This document shows positions 34,204 to 45,114 of a stretch of 64,000 nucleotides of DNA, in pieces. The notes under the pieces were generated by a model. The model made no database searches. It had not been told where the DNA came from and was given only the letters and a program-made list of their open reading frames with translations. Position numbers and translations under genes: made by a program. The stretch's first letter is position 1; every line of letters begins with the position of its first letter. The DNA is from Apiosordaria backusii (lineage: Eukaryota; Ascomycota; Sordariomycetes; Sordariales; Lasiosphaeriaceae). The stretch lies in contig JAUKTV010000004.1 in assembly GCA_030549205.1 (NCBI GenBank), forward strand, positions 2,666,001 through 2,730,000, given 5' to 3'.

Positions 34204-35292
34204 ATGAAGCTCTTGGGCAGACAGCTCCTGAGCTGCCTCTCGGCCCTAGCCTGGCTCGGCACAGCCCTCGCCGAGCCCAAAGTGACCTTCATCAACCAAG
34301 ATGGCAGGCACCGCACCGTCGTCTTCACCCCCAGCGCGGGCTACAAAGAGATCAAACCCCGCCGCGTTCCCGCTCACGAGGAAGTTACCGTCTCCTTCCC
34401 CCACGGCTGGAGCGGCAACTGGTGGTCCGTCACCGACGGCAAGGAATGGGCCCCCGGCATGCTCGGCGAGGTCACCTTCAACGGCTACTTGGGCCTGACC
34501 TACTTTGACGTCTCCGCCATCGTCAACCCCTCCGACACCAACGGCGTCAAGATGATGTGGCCCATCAAGTCTGCCTGGCCCACCTCGGGCTGTGACTTCT
34601 TCTCTTGCGGCAATGAGTACACCTACCCTGATAAGGTGCAGACCAAGACCACCGAGGAGGACCACCTCGCTTGCACCTTGGGTGATGGCATCAGTCCTGT
34701 CTATCCCTGGGGTGAGAGGAAGCGTGACTGGGAAAAAGAGCAGGAGCAGGAGCAAAACGATGACGAAGAGGAGGAAGAGGAGGTTGTCGTTGTGAAGCTC
34801 GCCCCCTCTCCTTCTCCTTCTCCCTCCAAGGCTCCTGCCTCCGCTTCCGCCTCCCCCGTCTCCACATCTGCCAGCCCTACCCCCTCCTCCCCTGCCAAGC
34901 AAGAGGAATACACCGCCCTTATCCCCGACTGGTTCGACGGCTCCCACGGCGACAACGACGACAACTACAACGACGACAACTACTGGTCTCGCCGTCATCG
35001 CTACGGCAAGGCCAACCGCTCCTACCGCTTCGGCAACCTCGGCGAGTGGGTCGACATCCTCGATGAAAGCGGCGAGCACATCGACGACGAAAAGATCGAC
35101 TGGGACAACATGAACTGGGACGCCATCAAGTGGGAGGATGTCAACTGGGACGAGCTCGACTTCACCGAGAAGAACTACTGGGACTGGTTGTTCCTCGAGG
35201 CCCCCCGCAGGCCGAGATACCAGCGGTGGAGGGGGTTGTTTTATAACCCTCGCCCTGGATGGGGGAGGTATGCCCCTCTTAATGCTGAGTAA
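34204..35292 (+). CDS. Secreted thaumatin-like / 'DNase1'-type fungal protein
   Basis: A single-exon gene of 362 residues. The start has a clear signal peptide (hydrophobic core LLSCLSALAWLGTALA, likely cleavage after ALA). The mature N-terminal domain reads VTFINQDGRHRTVVFTP, VTVSFPHGWSGNWWSV, MLGEVTFNG and YFDVSAIVNP, with Cys at GCDFFSCGNEYTY and HLACTLG. This resembles the fungal extracellular family often labelled 'DNase1 protein', related in form to thaumatin-like antigens; the name is historical and nuclease activity is not shown by the sequence. The second half is unusual: an acidic Glu run, a Ser/Pro/Ala linker, and an Asp/Trp-rich tail with repeats DWDNMNWDAIKWEDVNWDEL. It is probably extracellular or wall-associated. 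Confidence 0.75.
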   Translation: MKLLGRQLLSCLSALAWLGTALAEPKVTFINQDGRHRTVVFTPSAGYKEIKPRRVPAHEEVTVSFPHGWSGNWWSVTDGKEWAPGMLGEVTFNGYLGLTYFDVSAIVNPSDTNGVKMMWPIKSAWPTSGCDFFSCGNEYTYPDKVQTKTTEEDHLACTLGDGISPVYPWGERKRDWEKEQEQEQNDDEEEEEEVVVVKLAPSPSPSPSKAPASASASPVSTSASPTPSSPAKQEEYTALIPDWFDGSHGDNDDNYNDDNYWSRRHRYGKANRSYRFGNLGEWVDILDESGEHIDDEKIDWDNMNWDAIKWEDVNWDELDFTEKNYWDWLFLEAPRRPRYQRWRGLFYNPRPGWGRYAPLNAE

Positions 35293-35750
35293 AGATGCGG
35301 TGAGTGGCTGTTGTTGATACACTACTGTTTCTGGGCTGGTGGTGCCCTCAACTTTTGCATTTTTTGGGATCATGCCGCAATGTTTATGATTTTACGACCC
35401 TCACGATTTAGAGGTCAGGAGTCAACGACAGCGATGTGATACCCCCAGCTTTTATCTCACAAGGGAAAGTAAAAAGGGGTGAAGAATTACGGAACCGGGC
35501 AAGGGAGTCATGAATATTTATGATACCACGGAGGACCACGTACGTATTTCTTTTCCTCTTTGTGGCAGTGGGGACACAAAAGTTAGCTGGCTTCGGTAGG
35601 GTTGGTCGGGAGGGAGGGAGGGAACGTGGCGTTGGCGTTACGGATGGCTTTCTTTCGGGTTTGGATAGTGGGCCGGGGTACTTTAACAAAAAAGAAACAA
35701 AAAAAATAAGGTGGCTGCTTTTATATGTGGTATTCTGGAGTTGGGGCTTT

Positions 35751-35815
35751 GGGTTTGGGATTTGGGTTTGGGATTTGGGTTTGGGATTTGGGTTTGGGAT
35801 TTGGGTTTGGGATTT
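35751..35815. repeat. 13-bp tandem repeat, GGGTTTGGGATTT x5
   Basis: Five perfect consecutive copies of GGGTTTGGGATTT are seen, with a partial copy on each side. On the plus strand there are ten evenly spaced GGG tracts, so the strand can in principle fold into G-quadruplexes. It resembles a telomere-like sequence only in composition; the usual fungal telomere unit TTAGGG is not present as an array. Confidence 0.97.
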
Positions 35816-35924
35816 GGGTGTTAGGCGTTGGGTGTTAGGTGTCGGGTCAAGGAAACAGGGAAACGAAACGAGACACCAGCTGCTAGGCTGGTGCTGCTCT
35901 GGGATTTGCTTTCTTGGGGGGACA

Positions 35925-36045
35925 GGCGTTGGATCAGGCTGGGCGTTGGGTGCTGGACCAGGTTATGGCGTTTGGATCAGGGGCGTTACTGGGTTGGGGG
36001 CGCTTGGATTAGGTTGCGCGCTGGACTAAGCTGGGGCGTTGGCGT
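35925..36045. repeat. Degenerate G-rich minisatellite
   Basis: Loosely repeated units of about 17-25 bp of the type GCGTTGGATCAGGCTGG / GCGTTTGGATCAGG / GCGCTTGGATTAGGTTG. Units are clearly related but diverged. Confidence 0.7.
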
Positions 36046-37423
36046 TATACGGATGGCTTCGAAAGAACAAAAACACTCCTAGGTGTTTTTTGGACACGAG
36101 TATGGGTGGCTGGGCTTTTTCTGGGGGTTCTGGAGTCTTGGAGTATATTGGGGTCTGTCCAGGGATTGTATCTGGCTAGGTCGCTGGCTTAGGCTGCTTT
36201 TCTCCTTTTGACTATGCAGATGGGAGAGATGTCTGGCCCCAAGTTGGCATTAAAAAAAGAAATACAAGAAGAAAACACAAACAGAAAAAAAAACCACAAA
36301 AAGATAAAAGTACTTATAAAAAGATGAAAATAGAAAATATATACAGCAGTCATCTCTCAGCCCTTTCTTCGGACATTTTCTAAAGTCGCCAAAATATCCT
36401 GTCCCCTGCGCGCCGTGATCTTTTTGAGATCAAAAGTATAGATATTCAGGGAGATCCAGCATGGCTGTCCCTGAACCAGCTTTAACTAAGGTATAGAGGG
36501 GTTTCAAAGGTGCTTTTTTCCAAAATGACTGGTTGAGCAAGAAGGACCATCCTAAATGCTGAGGACAAACCTGCAAAAGGGAACGAATTCTTCATTTATC
36601 TTGACAGGTCAGAGGAACATAGGTACGAGTCGCATCAATCACATCACATCTGCAGCCATAATCTCATAAAAAGTACGTATGTAATGAATACCCTACACTA
36701 CCTAACACAAACTGACTGGCTGTAACCATTTGTGGCTCTGACTGACACTCCCACTCACCCCCCAGCCGCCAACTGCCTGGAAGCATCGGTCTTGTCCTCT
36801 CTGCTTGATCCATAAAGCAAAATGAATAGAAAAGAAATAACTCACAAAAGAACGATGGCGACCAATGTCCCTAATTTCCCGCAATAGTAAAGAACGAGGC
36901 AAACTCACTCGAAGCTGTTTGGTCTGTGTGTGATGTGTATGTCAAAGAGAGGTTGTCGGTGTAAAGCGCAAAAAGTGCATATCTATTTCCTTTCCCTCAT
37001 CCGGTCCGTGTTCCGAAGAAAGAGAGCGCAAAAATAAAAAATAAAAAAGAGAAAAAGAAAACGAAAACGAAAACGAAAGCATCCATTACTGACCCAGCCC
37101 CCGCCCAATCCTGATAACCTTCCTTCTCTTTCTGTGCTATGTTCTGGCCTGTTGTTAAAGGGTTCCGGACCGTACCGGGCTATCCCATTCCGTTGTTTGT
37201 CCACCCTTTTCTCATGTCGTAACCCGAAAGAAAAAAGAAAAGCAAAGCATGATGTGATATGACCGCGGTACTCCAACAACGCCAACCGGTAAGACTCCTT
37301 CTTCATTCCCAACCCAAACGCACGTCGAGATGTTGCCAAACCATACCAAAAGCAAAGCGAATAACCCGAACCACCAGAAAGATATCAAACGAACAAAGTA
37401 ACAAACTGCAATATCAGCCTTGT

Positions 37424-40033
37424 TCAGGCAAATGTAGGTGCCGTATAAATGAGTGTGCCCATCACCATGGCTCCGCCGATGGCCGCAATTCCAACACGCT
37501 CTGCGATACGGAACAACCGGAGTTTCTTGGTCGGTCTGTCAAAAGTACGGGGCAGTTGCATCGAAGCCTCATCAACCTGACTCTCGGCCTCTGCAGTGGC
37601 CGCCTTGACCTCATCAATTTTGGGAGCCTCAGTAGTCGCTGGTTCCGTCGAGCCACTCCACTTCAGGTCGTCAACTGTCTCGACAGAGATATCATCAGCC
37701 TTTCTCTTGAGATGTCCGGGGCGGGATTTTGGCTGCTCCGCCTGGACAAGGGCCTGCGGCTCTTGAGCCTCCTGGACTGTGGTCGGCACATTAACCTCTT
37801 GAGCCTCGGGCTTGCCAGTTTCGGACTCTTTGGTCTCGGCGTCTTGAGTGATAGGCTTCTCGGTCTCAAGCTCCTTAGTCTTGACTTCCCCCTGGACAGT
37901 GATCGACTCAGATGGTACAGAGTTGAACAGGAGGTGATCGAGAGCATCAGGTGCAATGGACTGGTTTGCCTTCCAATGCAACAGACTATGCTTAGTCAAG
38001 GGAGGCAGTCTTGGGAAACTTGAGGCGTCTTCTGGGCCCTGTGACCTGATCGGCTCGTTGCAGAGAGCATACACGGATGAAGCTGGGCGAGAGGTGGTTT
38101 GGGTGTCCAAAGCCGCCTTATTAGAGGCTTGACCACCAAATGTCTTGTTGAAATAGGCCTTATTTGCTTCTCGTGCGGCGAAGAAGTCTACCTTTCCGGT
38201 TCTCTCGCCCAAGGACTCAAAATCTCCCTTGGGAACATCAGACCAGAGGTAAGGCTGAGTGTCGTTCCGAAGCTCGGGAAGAGGGGTGATTGTAGATCGT
38301 GCCACACCAGGGCGGTCATTCAAGAGCTTCTCGATCGCAATAGGGCTGGTGCTCTTGGTGATGGTCTCATCCTTCTTAGAGGCGACGAGAAGGGCCGGCA
38401 ATGTGGGGCCCGAAATAGTGTTGTTAAGGGTGTCATCTTGTCCGTCAGACACAAGATGCATGTCGCGATTCTGAATGGGGGCTTCTCTCTCCATTAATGG
38501 GGATAGCAAAAGAGGGGATGGTGCTCGAGGGAAGTCGAAAATGTCATCGGCGGTGGCACCTGATAGAATATTAGCGCCCATATAGTCTCGAGCGGGACAG
38601 CAATATGGCCGCATACCCTCGTCACCGGAAACAGAACTACCGTCATCCGAGTAGTTCTCCAAAGACTCTAAGTCTTCGTTAAGAGCGCTTGAGCGGTCGC
38701 TTTGGTCATCCATATCGTGGTCGCTACCACTGTCACTGGCGTCGTCGCTTGAAGAATCACTGTCCATAGGATCTTCGGGATAGTCAAGGTTGCTTTCAGC
38801 CTCACTCAGCTCGCTCTCGTTGTCGTGAATGCTATAGTCACTACTATAATTTGAATCCAGATCGGAATCGAGTGCGCTTCGTTCCATTCCCTCCAAGGCT
38901 TGGGCAGTCTGCTCCAGTGTCGAGCTCAAATCAGACAAGCGAGAAGTAGCGGCCGCCAATGACGAAAGGTCCTGGACAGAAATGCGTCTGACCAGCTCAG
39001 GGACATCCGGGATGTCAAGCTGGACAGCGTCGACATCGGTTGTAACCGGAGCATCATATGCCGCATACTCGAAATCTCTACTCTCTCGGACCAGAAGAGG
39101 GGACGACGGAGGTGAAGACAGGTCGATGAAGGTAGGGGCACTGTTCTCGTAAGAAGCTCGGTTTGCTGTTCTTGTCCAAGGGTGGTTGTGGTTGTGGTTG
39201 GAGGTAGGAGGGCCCGTGAGGTCAATGACATCGACAGCAGGAACCGGTCTCGGTGGAACTGAGGGTTGCGCAGTTGAGGATGTGTGAGGATTCATCGTCG
39301 CGGAGTTGCTGGAGTAAATGCTGTTGTCGCTAGTATAACCATCAACATCAGAGCTGCCTTCGGAATCATCGGGCACCTGAAATGTGCTCGTGCCACAGCC
39401 GTCGCCAACGCTGAACGTCTTAGTTAATGCCGATGAGGCAAAAGAGGATAGGACGTACCGATCCGCAGGGCTGTTGAACGAAACACCCACTTTGACCGAA
39501 ACAGGCATGAATCTAGAGGTGCCACGATCAACTGGGAGACCGAATGTGAGCCTGTCGCCGTCTTTGAGCTCCTTGGGTTCCTTCTCGAGCTTCTCGTGCT
39601 CATTGAGGTAGGTTCCGTGGAGGGAACCCTTGTCTCGGACTTGGACTTTCTGCAAAAGGTTAGCATGACAGTTACATCATACAAACCAAACGACACCACG
39701 AGGGGCCTTACCTTCTCGTCCATATCGACCCTGATTTCGGCGTGCTCTCGGGACATGACAGCGCTGTCGAACCATGCGTTGTCGGGTGCAGGAACGAAAC
39801 CTTTGGCAGAGACCTTGGAGGCACGACCGATAGCAATCACGTTGTTGGATGCGTTCAAGGTGATTTGTCGCTGAGAGTAGACGACGGGGGTGCAATTTCC
39901 TGGACCCTCAACCGTCAGGTCGATTTGTGCTGTGGGAAGAGAAATGGGTTAGAAAGGTGGTCTGGCTGGATTGAGCAGGAAAAGAAAATCGGTGCGACAA
40001 ACCTAGACTCGCCGCATGTGAATGGGCAGCCAT
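37424..40033 (-). CDS. Tail-anchored FHA-domain protein
   Basis: Four exons: 40033-40003, 39929-39712, 39649-39459 and 39410-37424, encoding about 808 residues. The N-terminal FHA domain shows the core VIAIGRASK, SREHAEI and GSLHGTYLN, the residues that bind phosphothreonine. A very long Ser/Asp/Glu-rich disordered region follows, with acidic clusters such as SSDDASDSGSDHDMDDQSD. The last 30 residues form a hydrophobic segment (VGIAAIGGAMVMGTLIYTAPTFA) after a basic patch KKLRLF, suggesting a tail anchor in the ER or nuclear envelope. FHA-plus-tail-anchor proteins include the STRIPAK subunits Far9/Far10, SLMAP and PRO45, but this protein lacks an obvious long coiled coil, so orthology is uncertain. 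Intron 3 is only 48 nt and reads through in frame. Confidence 0.8.
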
Positions 40034-41796
40034 CTTGCTCTCAAGGTTGGCGGAATGGCTTCTGTGGGCGGGTATGCTGGCTTGAGTCTAAGTGGGTGTT
40101 GGAGAGGGCAACCTTGTGGCTGCAGAGCAGTGGAAGTCGATGCTACCAACGAGCCTGGAAAGTGATGGGATAGAATGATGAGGCCGGGGAGCTCAGGGAG
40201 TCGGGTGCAGTCGCACGAAGAGGGGGAAAATCGAAAGAGAGGACGCTCGCAGCAACCGGAGTGAAGTGGTTCCCCCTCCCACGTCAGACAAAGCTCGGGC
40301 CTATGACTGGCGACCTGGATGGCTTTACTAGCTGGCTCCCACTTGTGTAATGACTTGCTCTTGTTGACCGAGTAGAGAGTGAGAGACGGCGGATAATGAA
40401 GCCACACAATGGGAGTCGGGTGAATGGAATGGGAATAGAGTCGCGCAGCGGGCCTCAGGCTTCAGGTTGTTTACAGTTCAAAGAGTCAAACAGCTATCGT
40501 ATGTGGAAAAGGAAGGGGAGATGGAAGGACAGGACAGTCGCTCGGGGTTCAGGCAGGAGTGCCCGTGATCTATGGGAGCCTTCCCGGGGCGGGGCAATGC
40601 GCATGAGCTCTTCCAATCAGGCAGAGAGCAGCAGCCGATAAGATGGGAAGGCTTGCCTTATCGCACGACGGGTTGGTCGACTTGGAGGGGTATGTGGGTG
40701 AACCAAGCTTGGAGGTGGATTTTGGGGGCAAGCCGGTTTGTCTTTGACTTTGTTGGCCTCTTGCGAGGCCCGAGTTGACCTCCGTGGAATTATCTCAGCC
40801 CTGAATATGCCCTTTCACTGGGTATCCGGAACGAGGTTCTTTGAGGAGAAGGTGATGTCGAGGTGCTTCCGGCAAAGTGCTGAATGCGGGGCAGAGAGCA
40901 CTCGCCTCAGGTAGGTAGCTGAGGCTGCCTGTTTGCTATGGGACCACCCGACGCCTAATCTGATTCGCATGCACTCAAGTTGTTTGCTGACAGGTATCTA
41001 CCTACAGAACATACATGATGACTGGCGGCACATTTATAATGGAAACATTTCAACTGCTTACGAAACTCTGGAAAGCTGGAAACCAAATCTACACTCTCCA
41101 GACCTTGAATTGCTGTTAGTGCGGGACTAAGAGATATGCAACCCAATCATTGGAAGGCCTTTCTAATTCTCAACAAGGCCTCTTGAGTCCTCAAAAACAT
41201 CACCCATTTTGAAAATGGCCTTTTAGCTTTACAATAAGACATAAGGTTGATTCAAGGAAGGGCATCCTGCTCCGGTATTCTGGTATTATGGACAAGTCCC
41301 ACACTATCAACTATTCAAGGCCCGGGTGTAAGTGGTGTCAGGTGTCATGGTTGATAGTTGAGACTAGGGTCCCCTGTCATGAGCCCCTCCTTCCAGTGGT
41401 GGGGCGCTGGGAGTTGTCACTGCAGATCACGTGCCCATGTCTGTGGTGGGTCGCTTTCGTGGACCAGTGGGTGGCACAGGGGAACTGCGACGCTTGGTAC
41501 GTAAGGCGATACTCTGGAACGGTCTATTGCGAGTCAAAAGATTCCCGCCGCATCACCAACCAACGCATCTTCCGAATATCACATACAAAAAGCAGGCAGC
41601 ACGAAGCCGAACTTCTACACAGACAACGAAAGCCGCACCTTCGTCCCTGAGCCGCGCTTCCCCCCAGTCCCCGCCCTATCTGCGATACCCTTGGTGACCG
41701 CCGCTTCACCGCTGAGGCCGAACGCCCGTCTCCAAAGAGACCCAACGACCAGCCACAGCTACAACACCACTACCGGCGCACATCGATATCACGAAC
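40034..41796. promoter_or_regulatory. Divergent promoter region, FHA gene / vps1
   Basis: About 1.8 kb between divergent starts. Short open frames lack domains. A CA-rich leader precedes vps1 (about 41640-41796). Nothing else distinctive was recognised. Confidence 0.45.
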
Positions 41797-44204
41797 ATGA
41801 CGGTCGATACAAACACGCTGGCCACACCCGGCGGCATTTCTGACCCCGGCCTCATCAAGTATGCCCGTTGCCTGCCCCGCGCTGCCCTTCAGGCCGAGTT
41901 GTCTTGGCTCTTCTTCATCAGGCACTAACCTCTGGATGTAGGTTGGTCAACAAGCTCCAGGATGTCTTCACCACTGTGGGCGTCAACAACCCTATCGATC
42001 TCCCCCAAATAGTTGTCGTTGGCAGTCAGTCTAGCGGAAAGAGTTCAGTATTAGAAAACATTGTCGGTCGTGACTTGTATGTACACCCCCTGGCAACCCC
42101 TATTCGCAACCTTGGCTTGGTCGTCTCCATCCCATGGGGTGACAGACTGGGTCGCAAGCTAACATCAACGATTAATACAGCTTACCCCGCGGTTCCGGTA
42201 TCGTCACCCGTCGACCGCTCGTTCTGCAGCTTATCAACCGGCCTGCGACGGCCGACTCTAATGGTGTCGATGAGAAGCTTGCGGGGAGCACCGACAAGGC
42301 GGCCAACACGGATGAATGGGGCGAGTTTCTGCATATCCCCGGCCAAAAGTTTTACGACTTCAACAAGATTCGTGAGGAGATTAATCGAGAGACCGAGGCC
42401 AAGGTTGGCCGCAACGCGGGCATCTCGCCTGCCCCTATCAACCTTCGCATTTACTCCCCCAATGTCCTGAACCTCACCCTGGTCGATTTGCCCGGCTTGA
42501 CGAGAGTGCCCGTTGGTGACCAGCCCCGCGACATCGAGAGACAGATCCGCGACATGATTCTCAAATTTATCCAAAAGTCAAACGCTATCATTTTGGCTGT
42601 CTCGCCTGCCAACGTCGACTTGGCAAACTCGGATGGTCTCAAGCTGGCGAGGGAAGTGGATCCCGAGGGTCAAAGAACAATCGGCGTGCTCACCAAGGTC
42701 GACTTGATGGACGAGGGGACCGATGTCGTTGACATTCTTGCGGGGCGTATTATTCCCCTGAGACTCGGTTACGTCCCAGTTGTGAACCGTGGACAGAGGG
42801 ATATCGACAACAAGAAGCCCATCAACGCTGCCCTCGACGCCGAAAAGGCCTTTTTTGACAACCATAAGGCTTATCGTAACAAGAGTTCCTACTGCGGTAC
42901 CCCCTATCTTGCCCGCAAGCTCAACCTTATTCTCATGATGCACATCAAGCAGACGCTCCCAGAGATCAAAAGCCGTATCTCAAACTCTCTCCAAAAGTAC
43001 ACACAGGAGCTTGAGTCTCTCGGCCCATCGATGCTGGGCAATAGCGCCAATATTGTGTTGAATATTATCACCGAGTTTACTAACGAATGGCGAACGGTCT
43101 TGGACGGCAACAACACGGAGCTTTCCAGCACGGAGCTGTCAGGCGGTGCCAGAATCAGCTTTGTGTTTCACGAGCTCTACTCGAACGGCGTCAAGGCGGT
43201 TGATCCTTTTGATCAGGTCAAGGATGTCGATATTCGCACCATTCTCTACAACTCGTCCGGCTCCTCCCCAGCCCTGTTTGTGGGGACCACAGCATTTGAG
43301 CTCATCGTTAAGCAGCAGATTAAGCGGTTGGAAGAGCCAAGCTTGAAGTGCGCTTCGCTGGTCTATGACGAGCTTGTGCGTATCCTCACGCAGCTTCTTG
43401 GCAAGCAGCTGTACCGCCGCTATCCAGGATTGAAGGAGAAGATACATGCTGTGGTCATTTCATTCTTCAAGAAGGCTATGGAACCAACGAATAAGCTGGT
43501 GAAGGACTTGGTTGCGATGGAGTCATGCTACGTCAACACTGGACATCCTGATTTTCTGAACGGTCACCGCGTAAGTCTTTCTTGCTTTGGTTAACTATGA
43601 TCTGGATGCTGACTGTGACTTAATAGGCCATGGCGATTGTCAACGAGAAGCACAACCCCTCCAGGCCTGTTCAGGTGGACCCCAAGACGGGCAAGCCTCT
43701 TGCGAACACGCCCAGGGCCGCCAGCCCAACACTTGTCGCCTCGGGAGACGGTGATTCCGGAAACAGTGGCTTCTTTGGCAGCTTCTTTGCCGCCAAGAAC
43801 AAGAAGAAGGCGGCCGCCATGGAGCCCCCACCGCCCACTCTCAAAGCTTCCGGCACTTTGTCGGAGCGGGAGAATATCGAAGTCGAAGTCATCAGTAAGT
43901 ATTTTCTTTGCGAGTCGATGAAATAGGCTGGGCTAACAAATCCTGTACAGAACTTCTCATCTCTTCGTACTTTAACATTGTCAAGCGCACCATGATCGAC
44001 ATGGTGCCGAAGGCCATCATGCTGAACCTTGTTAGCTTCACCAAGGACGAGATGCAAAAGGAGTTACTCGAGAACATGTACCGGCAGAGCGAGCTGGACG
44101 ACCTCCTTAAGGAAAGCGACTACACCATCAGGAGACGGAAGGAATGCCAGCAGATGGTGGAGAGCCTGGGGCGGGCCAGCGAGATTGTTAGCCAGGTACA
44201 ATAA
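41797..44204 (+). CDS. vps1: Dynamin-like GTPase Vps1
   Basis: Five exons: 41797-41858, 41942-42076, 42181-43570, 43627-43894 and 43951-44204, encoding 702 residues (yeast Vps1 is 704). The GTPase domain shows the P-loop GSQSSGKSS (48-56), the switch I stretch LPRGSGIVTRRPL, DLPGLTRV and the TKVDLMD motif. The middle/stalk domain follows, then a disordered insert rich in Pro, Ala and Lys (FFGSFFAAKNKKKAAAMEPP) in place of a PH domain, and the GTPase effector domain with YRQSELDDLLKESDYTIRRR. Family knowledge: Vps1 self-assembles on membranes and drives vacuolar sorting, endosomal traffic and peroxisome fission. The C-terminal SEIVSQVQ and lack of a Dnm1-type insert favour Vps1 over Dnm1. Confidence 0.95.
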
Positions 44205-45114
44205 GAGCTCCGAGGAAAGAGACGAACGTGGAAGATGATTGAAATAGTGCGATTGAATGGGTAAAGAGTGGCTCGGCAATGGAGGATTAATGTCTTGTTT
44301 TCTTTATTAGACTCGATTCTCCTTTTTCGATACCATTGGTAGATATGGATGTATGGCTTTGTTGTTCTGTGTTTGCTGCGTGGTGTTGAGCGTAGGGATA
44401 GCCAGAATAAGAATCTTTGCATGTTATTTTGAGTCGCCGACGCCATGGACAAAGAAGTGAAGACCTCGAACCAAGAAATTGAGGCATTTTAATCAGATCG
44501 ACCACGTCGTTCAAAGTAGGATAGAGCCCTACAAAGATAGTCGATAGCCTTTCAACGATAATAGACAGGTATTCGAATATCATTGGAACGCCTGTCATTG
44601 GTTGTGCTTGTGAGTATTGACAAGTTATCTACGAGTTTTTTTAGCAGTCTCGATGGTTTTGCTCCGATGTGTCACACAAAACATGTGATTGAGGCCGGAC
44701 GGTAATGCCCGGGTTTAGGATCAGACATCATGGGCTGATCGCGAAAGGGGGGGTGCATCCGAACCTCTCCGCACATCGGCCCGGGCAGAGGTAGTAAATA
44801 GTAGGTAATAGTCGGGGGTGTATTTCCCCACTTTGGATGTCGAGTCAATAAACGGCGTCATCGCGGTGCCGAAGAAGGGCGGGGGAAGGTTGACTGCCTT
44901 GCCAGTGTCGTCCGTCCGTATATGTAAGGTAGCGAAAATAAGCATATAAAGCTTAACTGCCCAAGCACTCACGATCATTTGGATATTCAGTCGTATTATC
45001 CCCTTTTCATGTCTGATTAGGGGTGATTAGTTTTCCCATATCTACATATAAAATAATCTATCATTTGTTATCCCACAACACCACACGTTAGGAACAATCA
45101 CCAGCACAGCAAAC
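44205..45114. other. Tandem intergenic region
   Basis: About 900 bases hold the vps1 3' UTR and the promoter of the gamma-glutamyltransferase gene. The right half is AT-rich. No gene or RNA is supported. Confidence 0.5.

Larger units (their letters stand above)
35293..37423. other. Convergent intergenic region with G-rich repeats
   Basis: About 2.1 kb between converging stops. It contains a perfect 13-bp tandem repeat, then a degenerate G-rich minisatellite, long A-rich patches (about 36250-36350) and a (GAAAAC)n tract near 37053-37078. No gene is supported. Confidence 0.6.

Noticed and set aside
34246..35373. 375-codon open frame on the minus strand
   Set aside because: Antisense shadow of the secreted-protein gene, whose signal peptide, domain and splice-free frame are clear.
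35751..35815. Internal telomere repeat
   Set aside because: The unit is GGGTTTGGGATTT, not the TTAGGG array of filamentous ascomycetes.
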